A DNA stretch of 39,445 nt from Acidimicrobiaceae bacterium (GTDB lineage Bacteria > Actinomycetota > Acidimicrobiia > Acidimicrobiales > RAAP-2): positions 1 to 39,445 of the forward strand of contig PMOE01000067.1 in assembly GCA_003161575.1 (NCBI GenBank), in the 5' to 3' direction. The notes under the pieces are model-generated. The model worked only from the letters and a program-made list of their open reading frames with translations. It searched no databases and was not told where the DNA came from. This document shows positions 16,198 through 23,956 of this stretch, piece by piece. The translations under genes and the position numbers were made by a program. Each line of letters opens with the position of its first letter. Position 1 is the stretch's first letter.

Positions 16198-17612
16198 GGC
16201 TGGGGCACCTCACGAACACCACGCAGCCCGAGCGGGGGCGCACCCGCAGCGGCGGGTGCGCCGGGGAGGCGGCGGCCCTCCATGATCGCCCGGTAGCACT
16301 CGGCGGTGCCCCGGGCCGTGACCTTCCAGGTGAAGCGGCCGAGGACCCGCTCGCGTCCGGCCGCACCAAGACGGGCCCGCAGTTCGGGGTCGTCGAGCAT
16401 GCGACCGATGGCCGCGGCCAGGGCGCCGGGGTCGTCGGGGGGAACGAGCAGGCCGGTCTCGCCGTCGCGGCCGACCACTTCGGGCAGTGCGCCGCCGGTG
16501 GTGGCCACCACCGGGACCCCGCAGGCCATGGCCTCGACGGTCGGCAGCGAGAACCCCTCGTAGAGCGAGGGGCACACCGCGACCTGGGCTTCGCCATAGA
16601 GGCGGGCCAGCTCGTTGTCGCTGATGCCGCTCACGCAGCGCACGACGCCAGAGAGCCCGAGGCGTTCGATGGCCCGGTCGACCCGGCCGCCCGGGCGGGG
16701 CTTGCCGATCACCACCAACTCCACCTCGCGCTCGGTGCGCAGCTTGGCCACCGCCTCGAGCAGGGGAACGAGGCCCTTCATCGGGACGTCGCTCGAGGTG
16801 GTCACCATGAGACGGCCCGGGACCGGGTGCACGTCGGGAAAGGGGCGGTAGACGTCGGTGTCGACACCGACGGGGACGACGGTCATCCGCTCGGGTGCCA
16901 CCCCCATCTGCTCTGCGATGTCGGCCCGCGAGGACTCAGAAACGGTCACGATGGCCGGAAGGGCCCGGGCGACCCGCACCTGCATGCGCAAGAACCCGAA
17001 CCACCGGGCCGTCGTGAACCTCTGCCAGGGGTTGGTCGTGTGCGAGAGGGCCAGTTGGCGGTCGACGGTGATCGGGTGGTGCAGCGTCGTGAGCAACGGC
17101 CAACCGTCGTCGAGCATGCCGAGCATGCCCTGTCCGAGGCACTGGTTGTCGTGGACCAGATCGAAGTCGTCCCGGCGCTCGGCCAGGAGCCGGCGCGCCC
17201 GCAGGGAGTAGGCCCACGGCTCGCCGAACCCGGCGGTGCACATCACGGCGAACTCGAGCGCGTCAAGCCGGTCCCCGAACTCACGGGGGTGGGGGACCCG
17301 GAACGGATCGGGCTCTCGGTACAAGTCGAGGCCGGGGACCGGGGTGAAGCCGACGCCGGGATCAACGTCGGGCCACGGCTGGCCCGAGAACACCTCGACT
17401 GAGTGCCCGAGGGCCGCAAGCTCGCGGCTCACGTGACGGGTGTAGACGCCCTGGCCCCCACAGCGCGGGTTGCCCCGGTAGATGAGGAAGGCGATACGCA
17501 GGCCGCCGGGGCCGGGCGGGGCCGGGGCGATGCGCTCGGGCACCTCGACATGGGTGGACCGCTCCCAGGATTCACGCATCTCGAGCCAGCGCTGGCGCGG
17601 GCTTTTAACCAC
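16191..17612 (-). CDS. GT4-family (GT-B) glycosyltransferase
   Basis: 473-residue GT-B enzyme using a nucleotide sugar. The N-terminal domain opens LRIAFLIYRGNPRCGGQGVYTRHVSRELAALGH with the Gly-rich acceptor loop. The C-terminal domain has VVPVGVDTDVYRP and ending CPSLYEGFSLPTVEAMACGVPVVATTGGALPEVV, the EGFSLPxxEA nucleotide-sugar motif of GT4. It probably acts at the inner face of the membrane on a glycan or glycolipid. The frame opens at 17675. I prefer GTG 17612 because GGAG lies 6 bases upstream; ATG 17579 is the alternative. It starts an operon with a methyltransferase and a toroid protein, all coupled by overlaps. Product unknown. Confidence 0.9.
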   Translation of the reverse strand: MVKSPRQRWLEMRESWERSTHVEVPERIAPAPPGPGGLRIAFLIYRGNPRCGGQGVYTRHVSRELAALGHSVEVFSGQPWPDVDPGVGFTPVPGLDLYREPDPFRVPHPREFGDRLDALEFAVMCTAGFGEPWAYSLRARRLLAERRDDFDLVHDNQCLGQGMLGMLDDGWPLLTTLHHPITVDRQLALSHTTNPWQRFTTARWFGFLRMQVRVARALPAIVTVSESSRADIAEQMGVAPERMTVVPVGVDTDVYRPFPDVHPVPGRLMVTTSSDVPMKGLVPLLEAVAKLRTEREVELVVIGKPRPGGRVDRAIERLGLSGVVRCVSGISDNELARLYGEAQVAVCPSLYEGFSLPTVEAMACGVPVVATTGGALPEVVGRDGETGLLVPPDDPGALAAAIGRMLDDPELRARLGAAGRERVLGRFTWKVTARGTAECYRAIMEGRRLPGAPAAAGAPPLGLRGVREVPQPC

Positions 17613-17767
17613 GAAATGCTCCGGGGGCTCCGACCATGACCCAACAGCCTCCCTTGTTCCCGCGCACGTGTGCAAACACAGGGCACCCCGGGACCCCGCC
17701 GGGCGCTCTCCGACAGCCGCGGCCCGGGCCGCCCGGCCATGTTTCCCTGGTCAGCGTCATTCCTGCC

Positions 17768-19003
17768 TCATCCGATCCCGAACCACCCGAGAACAGTGAT
17801 CACGACCAGCAGGCTGGCGGTCGCGCCCACCCCGATCACGGCCACTCCGCCCACCCAGCGGGCCACCTTGCCGTTGGCCGCCGCCCCGAGGAGGCTCTTG
17901 CGGTTGGCCAGCACCAAGATGAAGGCCAAGGTGATGGGCGTGATGACCCCCTCTAAGACCTGGGTGTTCACGATGAGGTGGATCAGGTTGCCCGGCACCA
18001 ACACGACCGAGGCGCCGATGATGATCTGGGCGGTGAACAGACCGAGGAAGAGCGGCGCCTGGCGGAAACTCGAAGACACCGAGCGCTCAACCCCGACCGC
18101 TTCGGCCACGGCGTAGGAGGTCGAAAGGGGCACGACGGCGGCGGCCAGGGCCGAGGCCCCGAGCAGTCCGAGACCGAAAAGCGCCTCGGCGGCTTGGCCG
18201 GCCACCGGTTCGAGGGCTTTGGCCGCCTGGGCGGCCGAGTTGAGGGCCCCGGTGCCCCCGAGGACGGCCGCGCTGGCGATGATGATCGAGATCGAAACGA
18301 GCGACGCCAAGATCGCCCCGCCCACCGCGTCCACCCGCTCGTACTTGTACTCCTCGGGCCCGATGCCTTTGTCGACGACCGCTCCGGCCTCGTAGAGCTG
18401 GATATACGGGGTGATGGTGGTCCCGATAAGGGCGACCGAGAGGAGCACGAAAGCCTTGGAGGCGATGAAGTGAGGCCACAGCGCGTCGCTGACCACCTTG
18501 GACCAGTCGGGGTGCCCGAGGACCGCGGCGATGGGGTAGGTGATGAACACGAGGGTCATGAGGAGGAAGATCCGCTCGGCATAGCGGTAGGTGCCGAAGA
18601 GCACGAGGGCCCAGATGGCGACAGCGGCGACGGGCACGCAGATGTAGCGCGACACCCCGAAGAGGCTGAAGGCCGTGGCGATGCCGGCGAACTCGGTCAC
18701 GACCAGCCCGAGGTTGGCAATAGCGAAGGCCCCGACGGCGAAAGTCGTCCAGCGCAGCGGGAACTCCTCGCGGATGAGGGCGGCGAGCCCCTTCCCGGTG
18801 TGCACCGAGAGGCGGGCCACCATCTCTTGGACCACCACGTAGGCGACGGCGATCATCAGCATCAAAAACAGCGTGCGGTACCCGAACTGCGCCCCGGCCG
18901 ACGAGTAGGTGGCCACGCCCCCAGCGTCGTTGCCGGCGGCGGCGGCGACGAGCCCCGGTCCGGCCGCGGCGAGGTACAGCAGGAAACGAGGGCGGCGGCT
19001 CAC
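17768..19003 (-). CDS. Nramp-related divalent metal transporter, atypical metal site
   Basis: 411-residue LeuT-fold membrane protein with about 11 helices. The body aligns to Nramp/MntH (GPGLVAAAA, SSAGAQFGY, VVQEMVARL). The two metal-site motifs differ. DPGN of helix 1 reads DAGG, losing the Asn ligand. MPH of helix 6 reads TPY in LIGTTITPYIQLY, losing the Met that selects transition metals. Loss of the Met is known in Nramp-related Mg2+ transporters and other non-canonical branches, so Mg2+ is a reasonable substrate guess. It lies 21 bases after a soluble PRC/MgtE_N/CBS gene and is surely co-transcribed. GTG 19003 is the start that fits; its Shine-Dalgarno sequence is weak. Complete length. 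Confidence 0.88.
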   Translation of the reverse strand: MSRRPRFLLYLAAAGPGLVAAAAGNDAGGVATYSSAGAQFGYRTLFLMLMIAVAYVVVQEMVARLSVHTGKGLAALIREEFPLRWTTFAVGAFAIANLGLVVTEFAGIATAFSLFGVSRYICVPVAAVAIWALVLFGTYRYAERIFLLMTLVFITYPIAAVLGHPDWSKVVSDALWPHFIASKAFVLLSVALIGTTITPYIQLYEAGAVVDKGIGPEEYKYERVDAVGGAILASLVSISIIIASAAVLGGTGALNSAAQAAKALEPVAGQAAEALFGLGLLGASALAAAVVPLSTSYAVAEAVGVERSVSSSFRQAPLFLGLFTAQIIIGASVVLVPGNLIHLIVNTQVLEGVITPITLAFILVLANRKSLLGAAANGKVARWVGGVAVIGVGATASLLVVITVLGWFGIG

Positions 19004-19024
19004 GGCGGTCGGTTCGCGTCCGGG

Positions 19025-20398
19025 CTACTCGAACAGGCGGGGAAAATGGAAGCGGCCCCGCGTCGGCACCAGCGCGTCGAGCACGTCGTCGGCCAGGATG
19101 CGCCCGATGGGCTTTTCGTCCTCGACGACCACCAAGGAGAGCCGGCGGGCCTCGACCAGCTGCTTGGCCACCTCGATCACCGGGGCGTTCGGACCGACGG
19201 TGACCAGGTCCTCCCGGTCGACCAGCGAACCGATCCGGGCGTCGGGTTTCTTGCGCAGGGCGAAGAGGAGGTCGAGGAGCGGCAGGTCGGCCACTAGGCG
19301 CCCTTCACTGTCGACTACCGCGACGGCGTCGATGTCGACGTCGTGATGGCGGGCCTCGGCCAGCCGGTCGGCCACCTCCGCCGCGCTGTCCCCGTTGTTG
19401 GCCACCACCAGCGTGGTGGTCATGAACCCGCCTGCCTGATCTTCGCGATAGCCGAGCAACTCCAGCAACGGCGCCGCCTTGTCGGCCGGCATCAGCTGCA
19501 ACAGCTCGTTGCGGTGCTCCGTCGGAAGGTCGCGCAGTGCGTCGGCCGCCTCGTCGGGCTCCATCCACGCGACCAGTTCGGCCGCCCGCGCCGGATCGGC
19601 TTCGCGCAACAATTGGGCGAGGTCCTCGGGCTGCATCTCCTCTAAGGCGTCGGCCGCCTCGTCGGGGGTGAGGGCGGCCAGCAGCTCCTGGCGCTCGTTT
19701 CGGCGCAGGTCCTCCAACAAGTCGGCCAGCTCGCCCGGTCGCAGGCTGTTGAGTCCTTCGTGCGACGTGCGCAGGCGCACCTCGGGCGCCCCCTGCTGGC
19801 CGGTGTCACCGAAGGGTTGGACGGCAGCCCAGTCGATGACCCGGTCAGGGGTCGGTTGCGGGCGCAGCCGGCGCGGGCCGACTCGGCGCAACAGCGTCGT
19901 CGTGCTCACGTCCACCCCGACCAGGCGGATCCGCCCGAGGACTTCGGCCAAATAGAGATCGGCCGCCCGGATCACCTGGACCCCGTCGATGTCGACGAGC
20001 TGGTGGTCCATCACGTCGTGGCCCAACATCACCTCGCCCGGCCGGCGATCGAAGTCGCGCAGATCCAGCCGGGCGGTGCGCAAGAGGATCTGGGCGTTCT
20101 CGAAGCGTTCGACGGCCGCCGCGTCGACGAAGGCCAGGCGCCGCCCGACCCGTACGACCAACCCCGTCACCGGCGGATAGGTCTGACCGTCGGACCATCG
20201 GGCGACCACGTCGACGAGCCGGCCGATCTCCTGGCCCGTCTGATTGCGCACCGGCCGCCCGATCAGTCCGGCCAAGGAGACGATGGCGTCGAAGACCCCC
20301 TGGGACGCGAGAATCCGGCGCGTCCGCCGACGGCGTTGCGGGCTGGCGGGGTTGCGCGCTGACTTCGTGAACACGTTGGGGACGAAGCGTGGGGCCAT
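19025..20398 (-). CDS. PRC-barrel / MgtE_N / CBS-domain protein (soluble Mg2+-sensor-like)
   Basis: 457-residue soluble protein. Residues about 40-110 look like a PRC barrel (LIGRPVRNQTGQEIGRLVDVVARW), with a second related segment to about 190. Residues about 215-330 are the MgtE N-domain superhelix (RRNERQELLAALTPDEAADALEEMQPEDLAQLL). Two CBS domains follow (about 330-450; GGFMTTTLVV, DAVAVVDSEGRLVADLPLLDLL, RRLSLVVVEDEKPIGRI). In MgtE these N and CBS domains bind Mg2+ and close the pore. Here the membrane channel is absent, and an Nramp-type transporter is encoded next. ATG 20398 has GGAGG 6 bases upstream. A 368-base leader region with an upstream ORF and a GC hairpin precedes it. Regulation of the transporter is inferred. 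Confidence 0.88.
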   Translation of the reverse strand: MAPRFVPNVFTKSARNPASPQRRRRTRRILASQGVFDAIVSLAGLIGRPVRNQTGQEIGRLVDVVARWSDGQTYPPVTGLVVRVGRRLAFVDAAAVERFENAQILLRTARLDLRDFDRRPGEVMLGHDVMDHQLVDIDGVQVIRAADLYLAEVLGRIRLVGVDVSTTTLLRRVGPRRLRPQPTPDRVIDWAAVQPFGDTGQQGAPEVRLRTSHEGLNSLRPGELADLLEDLRRNERQELLAALTPDEAADALEEMQPEDLAQLLREADPARAAELVAWMEPDEAADALRDLPTEHRNELLQLMPADKAAPLLELLGYREDQAGGFMTTTLVVANNGDSAAEVADRLAEARHHDVDIDAVAVVDSEGRLVADLPLLDLLFALRKKPDARIGSLVDREDLVTVGPNAPVIEVAKQLVEARRLSLVVVEDEKPIGRILADDVLDALVPTRGRFHFPRLFE

Positions 20399-20433
20399 CG
20401 GAGCCTCCGTGCGGTGAGGAGCGGGGACGGATC

Positions 20434-20478
20434 GGCGGGCGCGGCGCGAACAGCGCGGGCCGAGGATCAGCGCCCGCC
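20434..20478 (-). promoter_or_regulatory. GC-rich hairpin in leader of the MgtE_N-CBS/Nramp operon
   Basis: Perfect 9-bp arms (GGCGGGCGC at 20434-20442, GCGCCCGCC at 20470-20478) enclose a smaller GCGC/GCGC stem. It lies between the upstream ORF and the ATG at 20398. It could be an attenuator or block ribosome access. No U-tract follows. Confidence 0.4.
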
Positions 20479-20543
20479 CCGAGCGTGGAGCGACGGCCCG
20501 AACCTCCCCCGCAGCCGGTGGGCCACAGGATCAGGGCTATCGG

Positions 20544-20606
20544 TCAGCTCGAAAGCGAGCGGCCAAGGGTGTCGCCCGCGGTACTGGGGGGTTCGTCTCC
20601 TCGCAT
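20544..20606 (-). CDS. Putative leader peptide upstream of the MgtE_N-CBS/Nramp operon
   Basis: 20-codon ORF with AAGGAGG (20617-20623, minus strand) 10 bases before its ATG, the strongest Shine-Dalgarno sequence nearby. The peptide begins MRGDEPPS. An early Asp-Glu-Pro-Pro run is the type of sequence reported to destabilise ribosomes at low Mg2+ in MgtL-like leader peptides. It ends 145 bases before the operon's first gene with a GC-rich hairpin between. Rest of the 20399-20766 gap: I see no M-box, yybP-ykoY or ydaO consensus. Conservation is untested; the ORF could be fortuitous. Confidence 0.4.
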   Translation of the reverse strand: MRGDEPPSTAGDTLGRSLSS

Positions 20607-20753
20607 GGGGGCTACACCTCCTTGTGCTGCTCGCAGGACCCAGAAAATCCGGGCCACCCTGGCACCGACCGGCGCCGATGGGCTCGCCCATGGTACCGGG
20701 CCAGGGCAACCCGGCGCCCAGGGATGCCTGGTGAGCGGGGCGGGCACGCCGGG

Positions 20754-20759
20754 TAACCT
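20754..20759 (+). promoter_or_regulatory. -10-like box for leaderless acyl-CoA dehydrogenase mRNA
   Basis: TAACCT lies 7 bases before the GTG at 20767, the same spacing and hexamer as upstream of pepN. GTGAGC (20731-20736), 17 bases further up, is a weak -35 candidate. Confidence 0.4.
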
Positions 20760-20766
20760 CGAGACC

Positions 20767-22005
20767 GTGGACCTCACCTATCCCCCCGACGCCGAGGAAT
20801 TCCGAGCCGAAATCGCCACTTGGCTCAAGGAGAATCTCCCCCAGGGCTGGGGGACCCCGGAGTTCTCGATGGCCACCGAGGAGCGCAAGGCCTTCAACGA
20901 AGAATGGACCGAGAAGCTCCATGCCGGCGGTTGGATCTGTGCCGGCTGGCCCGTCGAGTACGGGGGGAAGGGCCTCTCGTTGCTCCAACAGGTGGTGCTG
21001 AACGAGGAGTTCGCCCGGGTCGGGGCGCCGCTTCGGGCTGACTTCTTCGGTGACACCCTGGTCGGTCCGACCATCTTGCAGTGGGGAACCGAGGAGCAGA
21101 AGAAACAATTCATCCCGGGGATCTTGGGCGGGACGATCCGCTGGTGCCAAGGATTCAGTGAGCCCGACGCCGGCAGCGACCTGGCGTCGCTCGCCACCAG
21201 AGCCGAACTCGACGGCGACGAATGGGTGATCAACGGCCAAAAGGTGTGGACCACCCAGGCCCAGTTCGCCGACTACATCTTCCTTTTGGCCCGCACCGAC
21301 CCCAACGTGGACAAGCACGCGGGCATCTCGTATCTCCTGGTCCCGATGAAACAAGCCGGGGTGGAGGTCCGCCCGATCGCCCAGGTCGACGGCTCGGGCG
21401 ACTTCAACGAGGTCTTCTTCACCAACGTGCGCTGCCCGAAGGAGAACGTGGTGGGCGGGGTCAACAACGGCTGGAAGGTTGCCATGACCACGCTCGGCTT
21501 CGAGCGAGGATCCTCGGCGACCACCGGGCACCGGCGCTTCGCCCGTGAACTCGACGTGATCATCGACGAGGCGCGGACCCGGGGGAAGGACAAGGACCCC
21601 CTCGTCCGTCAGGACCTGGCGCGCGTCTGGTCGAAGATAAAGATCATGGAGATCAACGGGTACCGCTCACTCACCGACGCACTGAACGACACCCACAACA
21701 CCGCCGCCCTCGGCGCTTGCAACAAGATGTTCTGGTCCGAGATGCATCAGGAGTCGATGAATCTGGCCATGGACATCTTGGGAATGGACGGCCAGATCCT
21801 GCGCGGGGGTGCCGACGGGGTGGAGGTGCTGCCCGGCATGCGCCGGGGGCGCTCGGACTACCCGGTCGACGCGCTCCAGGCCTCCTTCTTCTTCTCGCGC
21901 TCTGAGACCATCTGGGGCGGGACGGCCGAGATCCAGCGCAACATCGTGGGCGAGCGGGTGCTCGGGCTCCCCAAAGAGCCGAAGCCCGCCGCGAAGGCCT
22001 CTTAG
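20767..22005 (+). CDS. Acyl-CoA dehydrogenase family protein (FadE-like)
   Basis: 412-residue flavoenzyme that introduces the alpha-beta double bond in acyl-CoAs. The N-terminal helical domain (FRAEIATWLKENLPQGWGTP), the mid beta-domain signatures QGFSEPDAGSDLASL and WVINGQKVWTT, and the C-terminal WGGTAEIQRNIVGERVLGLP are all present. The combination of the long N-terminal PxGWG segment with GGTAEIQRN resembles the FadE enzymes of mycobacterial sterol and branched-lipid degradation. The exact substrate cannot be told. The frame opens at 20389, but the GTG at 20767 fits homology and has TAACCT 7 bases before it. Its stop overlaps the stop of the convergent MFS gene in the sequence TTAG. Confidence 0.93.
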   Translation: MDLTYPPDAEEFRAEIATWLKENLPQGWGTPEFSMATEERKAFNEEWTEKLHAGGWICAGWPVEYGGKGLSLLQQVVLNEEFARVGAPLRADFFGDTLVGPTILQWGTEEQKKQFIPGILGGTIRWCQGFSEPDAGSDLASLATRAELDGDEWVINGQKVWTTQAQFADYIFLLARTDPNVDKHAGISYLLVPMKQAGVEVRPIAQVDGSGDFNEVFFTNVRCPKENVVGGVNNGWKVAMTTLGFERGSSATTGHRRFARELDVIIDEARTRGKDKDPLVRQDLARVWSKIKIMEINGYRSLTDALNDTHNTAALGACNKMFWSEMHQESMNLAMDILGMDGQILRGGADGVEVLPGMRRGRSDYPVDALQASFFFSRSETIWGGTAEIQRNIVGERVLGLPKEPKPAAKAS

Positions 22006-23360
22006 CCGAGCGCCGCACCCCCCTGGCGCAGGCCCCGGCCGGGGAAATCGACCACCTCGCCCGGCTCGGCGTCGGTCGGCACTACCGCACCCGCAGCATT
22101 CTCGCCCGCCGCGTCGTCCGCAGACGGCACCGCGCGGTGCCGGTAGCGCAGAGCGAGCAGGGTTGAGGCCCCGAGTGTCGCCACACCGCCGACAACGAGG
22201 GCGATGCGGGGCCCGGCGGTCGTGCTGATGTAGCCCACCAGCGGCGCCCCGATGGGCGTGCTCCCGAGGAAGGCGATGGCGTAGAGGGCCATCACCCGGC
22301 CCCGCTTGGACGGATCTGCCCGCAGTTGCAACGTGGCGTTGCCCGTGGCGATAAAGGAGATGCTGCAGGCGCCCATGGGCACCAGGAGCACGATGGCCAA
22401 CACCTTGTTCGGAGCGGCCGACACGGCCAGGATCATCGCCCCGAAGGCCACGCCGATGAAGGCCATCATCCTCGGTGACGGGCGGCTGCGGTGGGCCACG
22501 ATCAGCCCGCCGATCACCGCACCGGCCCCCATGGCGGCCGTGAAGGCACCGAAGAGCCCCGCGCTGGCGTGGAAGGTCAGCTTGGCGAACAGCGGCAGGG
22601 TGACGGTGAAGTTGAAGGCGAAGATCCCGACAATGGCCATGACGAAGAGCGGGTCGCGGATCGACGGGGTCGACCAGACGTAGCGGAAACCCTCGCGCAG
22701 CTGCCCCTTGGCGCGCACGACGGCCGGCGTGCGATGCAGCTCGGAGGTGCGCATGAGCGACAGGGCGATGATCACCGCGGCAAAGGTGGCCGCATTGATA
22801 AAGAAGCAGATCGCCACCGAGCGGAACCCGTCGCCCAGGAGAATGAAGATGGCACCCCCGATGGCTGGCCCGATGACCCGGGATCCGTTCATCAACACGC
22901 TGTTCAAACTGATGGCGTTGGGCAACAGATCGCGCCCGACCAGCTCGGAGATGAAGGTCTGGCGAGCCGGGTTGTCGAACATGTTGAAGAACCCGAGAAG
23001 GACGGCCAACACATAGACCTGCGAGAGCTCGATCTTGCCCGACAAGGTGAGAGAGGCGAGCACCACGGCGAGGACCATGGCCGTCGACTGGGTGACGAAC
23101 AACATGGTCCGCTTGTTCACCCGGTCGGCGATGAGACCTCCCCAGGTGCCGAACAAGAGCATGGGCAGGAACTGCAGGGCGGTCACCAGACCGAGGTCCA
23201 CCCCGCTGCCGTGCAGGGGGTAGACGACGAGGACGGCCAGGGCCGTGGTCTGCATCCAGGTGCCCGATACCGAGATCACCTGACCGGTGAAGTACAGCCG
23301 GTAGTTACGGACTCTCAGAGCCAAAAACGTCTGTCGGGCGGCGGCCCGGACCGCGCTCAC
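22002..23360 (-). CDS. MFS transporter (DHA3/EntS-like)
   Basis: 452-residue, 12-helix major facilitator. The start FLALRVRNYRLYFTGQVISVSGTWMQTTAL and the loop 2-3 motif GGLIADRVNKRTML are typical of the MFS_3 group (EntS-like drug or siderophore exporters). Later DNPARQTFISELVGRDLLPNAISLNS is a hallmark of that group. The tail after the last helix is hydrophilic. GTG 23360 overlaps the MarR gene stop (GTGA), so it is translated after the regulator and should be controlled by it. Likely an efflux pump whose substrate induces the MarR protein. It is tail-to-tail with the acyl-CoA dehydrogenase, with overlapping stop codons. Confidence 0.93.
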   Translation of the reverse strand: MSAVRAAARQTFLALRVRNYRLYFTGQVISVSGTWMQTTALAVLVVYPLHGSGVDLGLVTALQFLPMLLFGTWGGLIADRVNKRTMLFVTQSTAMVLAVVLASLTLSGKIELSQVYVLAVLLGFFNMFDNPARQTFISELVGRDLLPNAISLNSVLMNGSRVIGPAIGGAIFILLGDGFRSVAICFFINAATFAAVIIALSLMRTSELHRTPAVVRAKGQLREGFRYVWSTPSIRDPLFVMAIVGIFAFNFTVTLPLFAKLTFHASAGLFGAFTAAMGAGAVIGGLIVAHRSRPSPRMMAFIGVAFGAMILAVSAAPNKVLAIVLLVPMGACSISFIATGNATLQLRADPSKRGRVMALYAIAFLGSTPIGAPLVGYISTTAGPRIALVVGGVATLGASTLLALRYRHRAVPSADDAAGENAAGAVVPTDAEPGEVVDFPGRGLRQGGAALG

Positions 23361-23821
23361 GGATCGGTCACCAGTCGTTCGAGCAGCAGCGCCAACTCGG
23401 CCGCGGCGGCCTGCTCGGCGGGGTCGAGCCCGGCGAGACGGCGGGTGAGGTATGCGTTCTTGAGCGACCGGATGCGCTGGAGGGTGCGGCGGCCCTCGGC
23501 GGTGATCCGGACCCGGCAGATGCGGCGGTCCGCGGTGTCGGCCAACCGGACCACCAACCCCGCTTCTTCCATGCCGGTGATGAGGCGGGTCATCGTCGGC
23601 GGCTGGACCTGCTCGGAGGCGGCCACCTCCCCGAGGGTCGGGGTGCCCAGCCGGTCGACGGTCCCGAGGGCCGAGGACTGGGCGGGGGAGAGCCCGGCCA
23701 GGGACTGCTGGCGCAGGCGCCGGTTGAGGCGGGTCACCGCGACCCGCAGCCGGGTGGCCAGCCCGTCGTCGCCGTCGACCGGGTCGAGCGGTCCGCGGGT
23801 CTGGGAAGCGAGGGTGTCCAT
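23357..23821 (-). CDS. MarR family transcriptional regulator
   Basis: 154-residue winged-helix repressor-type protein. TPTLGEVAASEQVQPPTMTRLITGMEEAGLV is the helix-turn-helix with recognition helix. RLADTADRRICRVRITAEGRRTL is the wing with the conserved DxRxxxxxLT-like Asp-Arg. Flanking helices form the dimer interface. The frame is open to 24274, but ATG 23821 is right: homology starts there and a perfect TATAAT box lies 6 bases upstream. A 7-bp inverted repeat fills the promoter spacer, so it very likely represses itself and the coupled MFS pump. Divergent from the AidB-like gene. Confidence 0.93.
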   Translation of the reverse strand: MDTLASQTRGPLDPVDGDDGLATRLRVAVTRLNRRLRQQSLAGLSPAQSSALGTVDRLGTPTLGEVAASEQVQPPTMTRLITGMEEAGLVVRLADTADRRICRVRITAEGRRTLQRIRSLKNAYLTRRLAGLDPAEQAAAAELALLLERLVTDP

Positions 23822-23827
23822 ACCGGC

Positions 23828-23857
23828 ATTATAGTTAGTTTTGCTAACTAATGTCAC
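23828..23857 (-). promoter_or_regulatory. marR-MFS promoter
   Basis: Minus-strand GTGACA (23852-23857) and TATAAT (23828-23833) are separated by 18 bases. The ATG is 6 bases beyond the -10, so the mRNA should be leaderless. Confidence 0.7.
23832..23850. promoter_or_regulatory. MarR operator
   Basis: Perfect inverted repeat TAGTTAG-(5)-CTAACTA in otherwise GC-rich DNA. It lies in the spacer and touches the -10 of the marR promoter, so binding would exclude RNA polymerase. Size and sequence style fit MarR-type operators. It may also affect the divergent gene. Confidence 0.7.
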
Positions 23858-23956
23858 GCGGTCGTCCGGTTCGCACCGGGTCGCCGAACGCGCGCTGAGC
23901 ACCGGTGGGGGCTCGGTACGATGCGGCCAGGGCGGCTGTGCCCGCAAGGAGGACCC

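Noticed and set aside
17978..19297. 439-codon plus-strand open frame
   Set aside because: Antisense shadow of the Nramp and CBS genes; low-complexity Gly/Asp/His/Arg text.
20399..20766. Known Mg2+/Mn2+ riboswitch (M-box, yybP-ykoY) in the operon leader
   Set aside because: I looked on the minus strand for the conserved cores and did not find them.
22491..23834. 447-codon plus-strand open frame
   Set aside because: Antisense shadow of the MFS and MarR genes.
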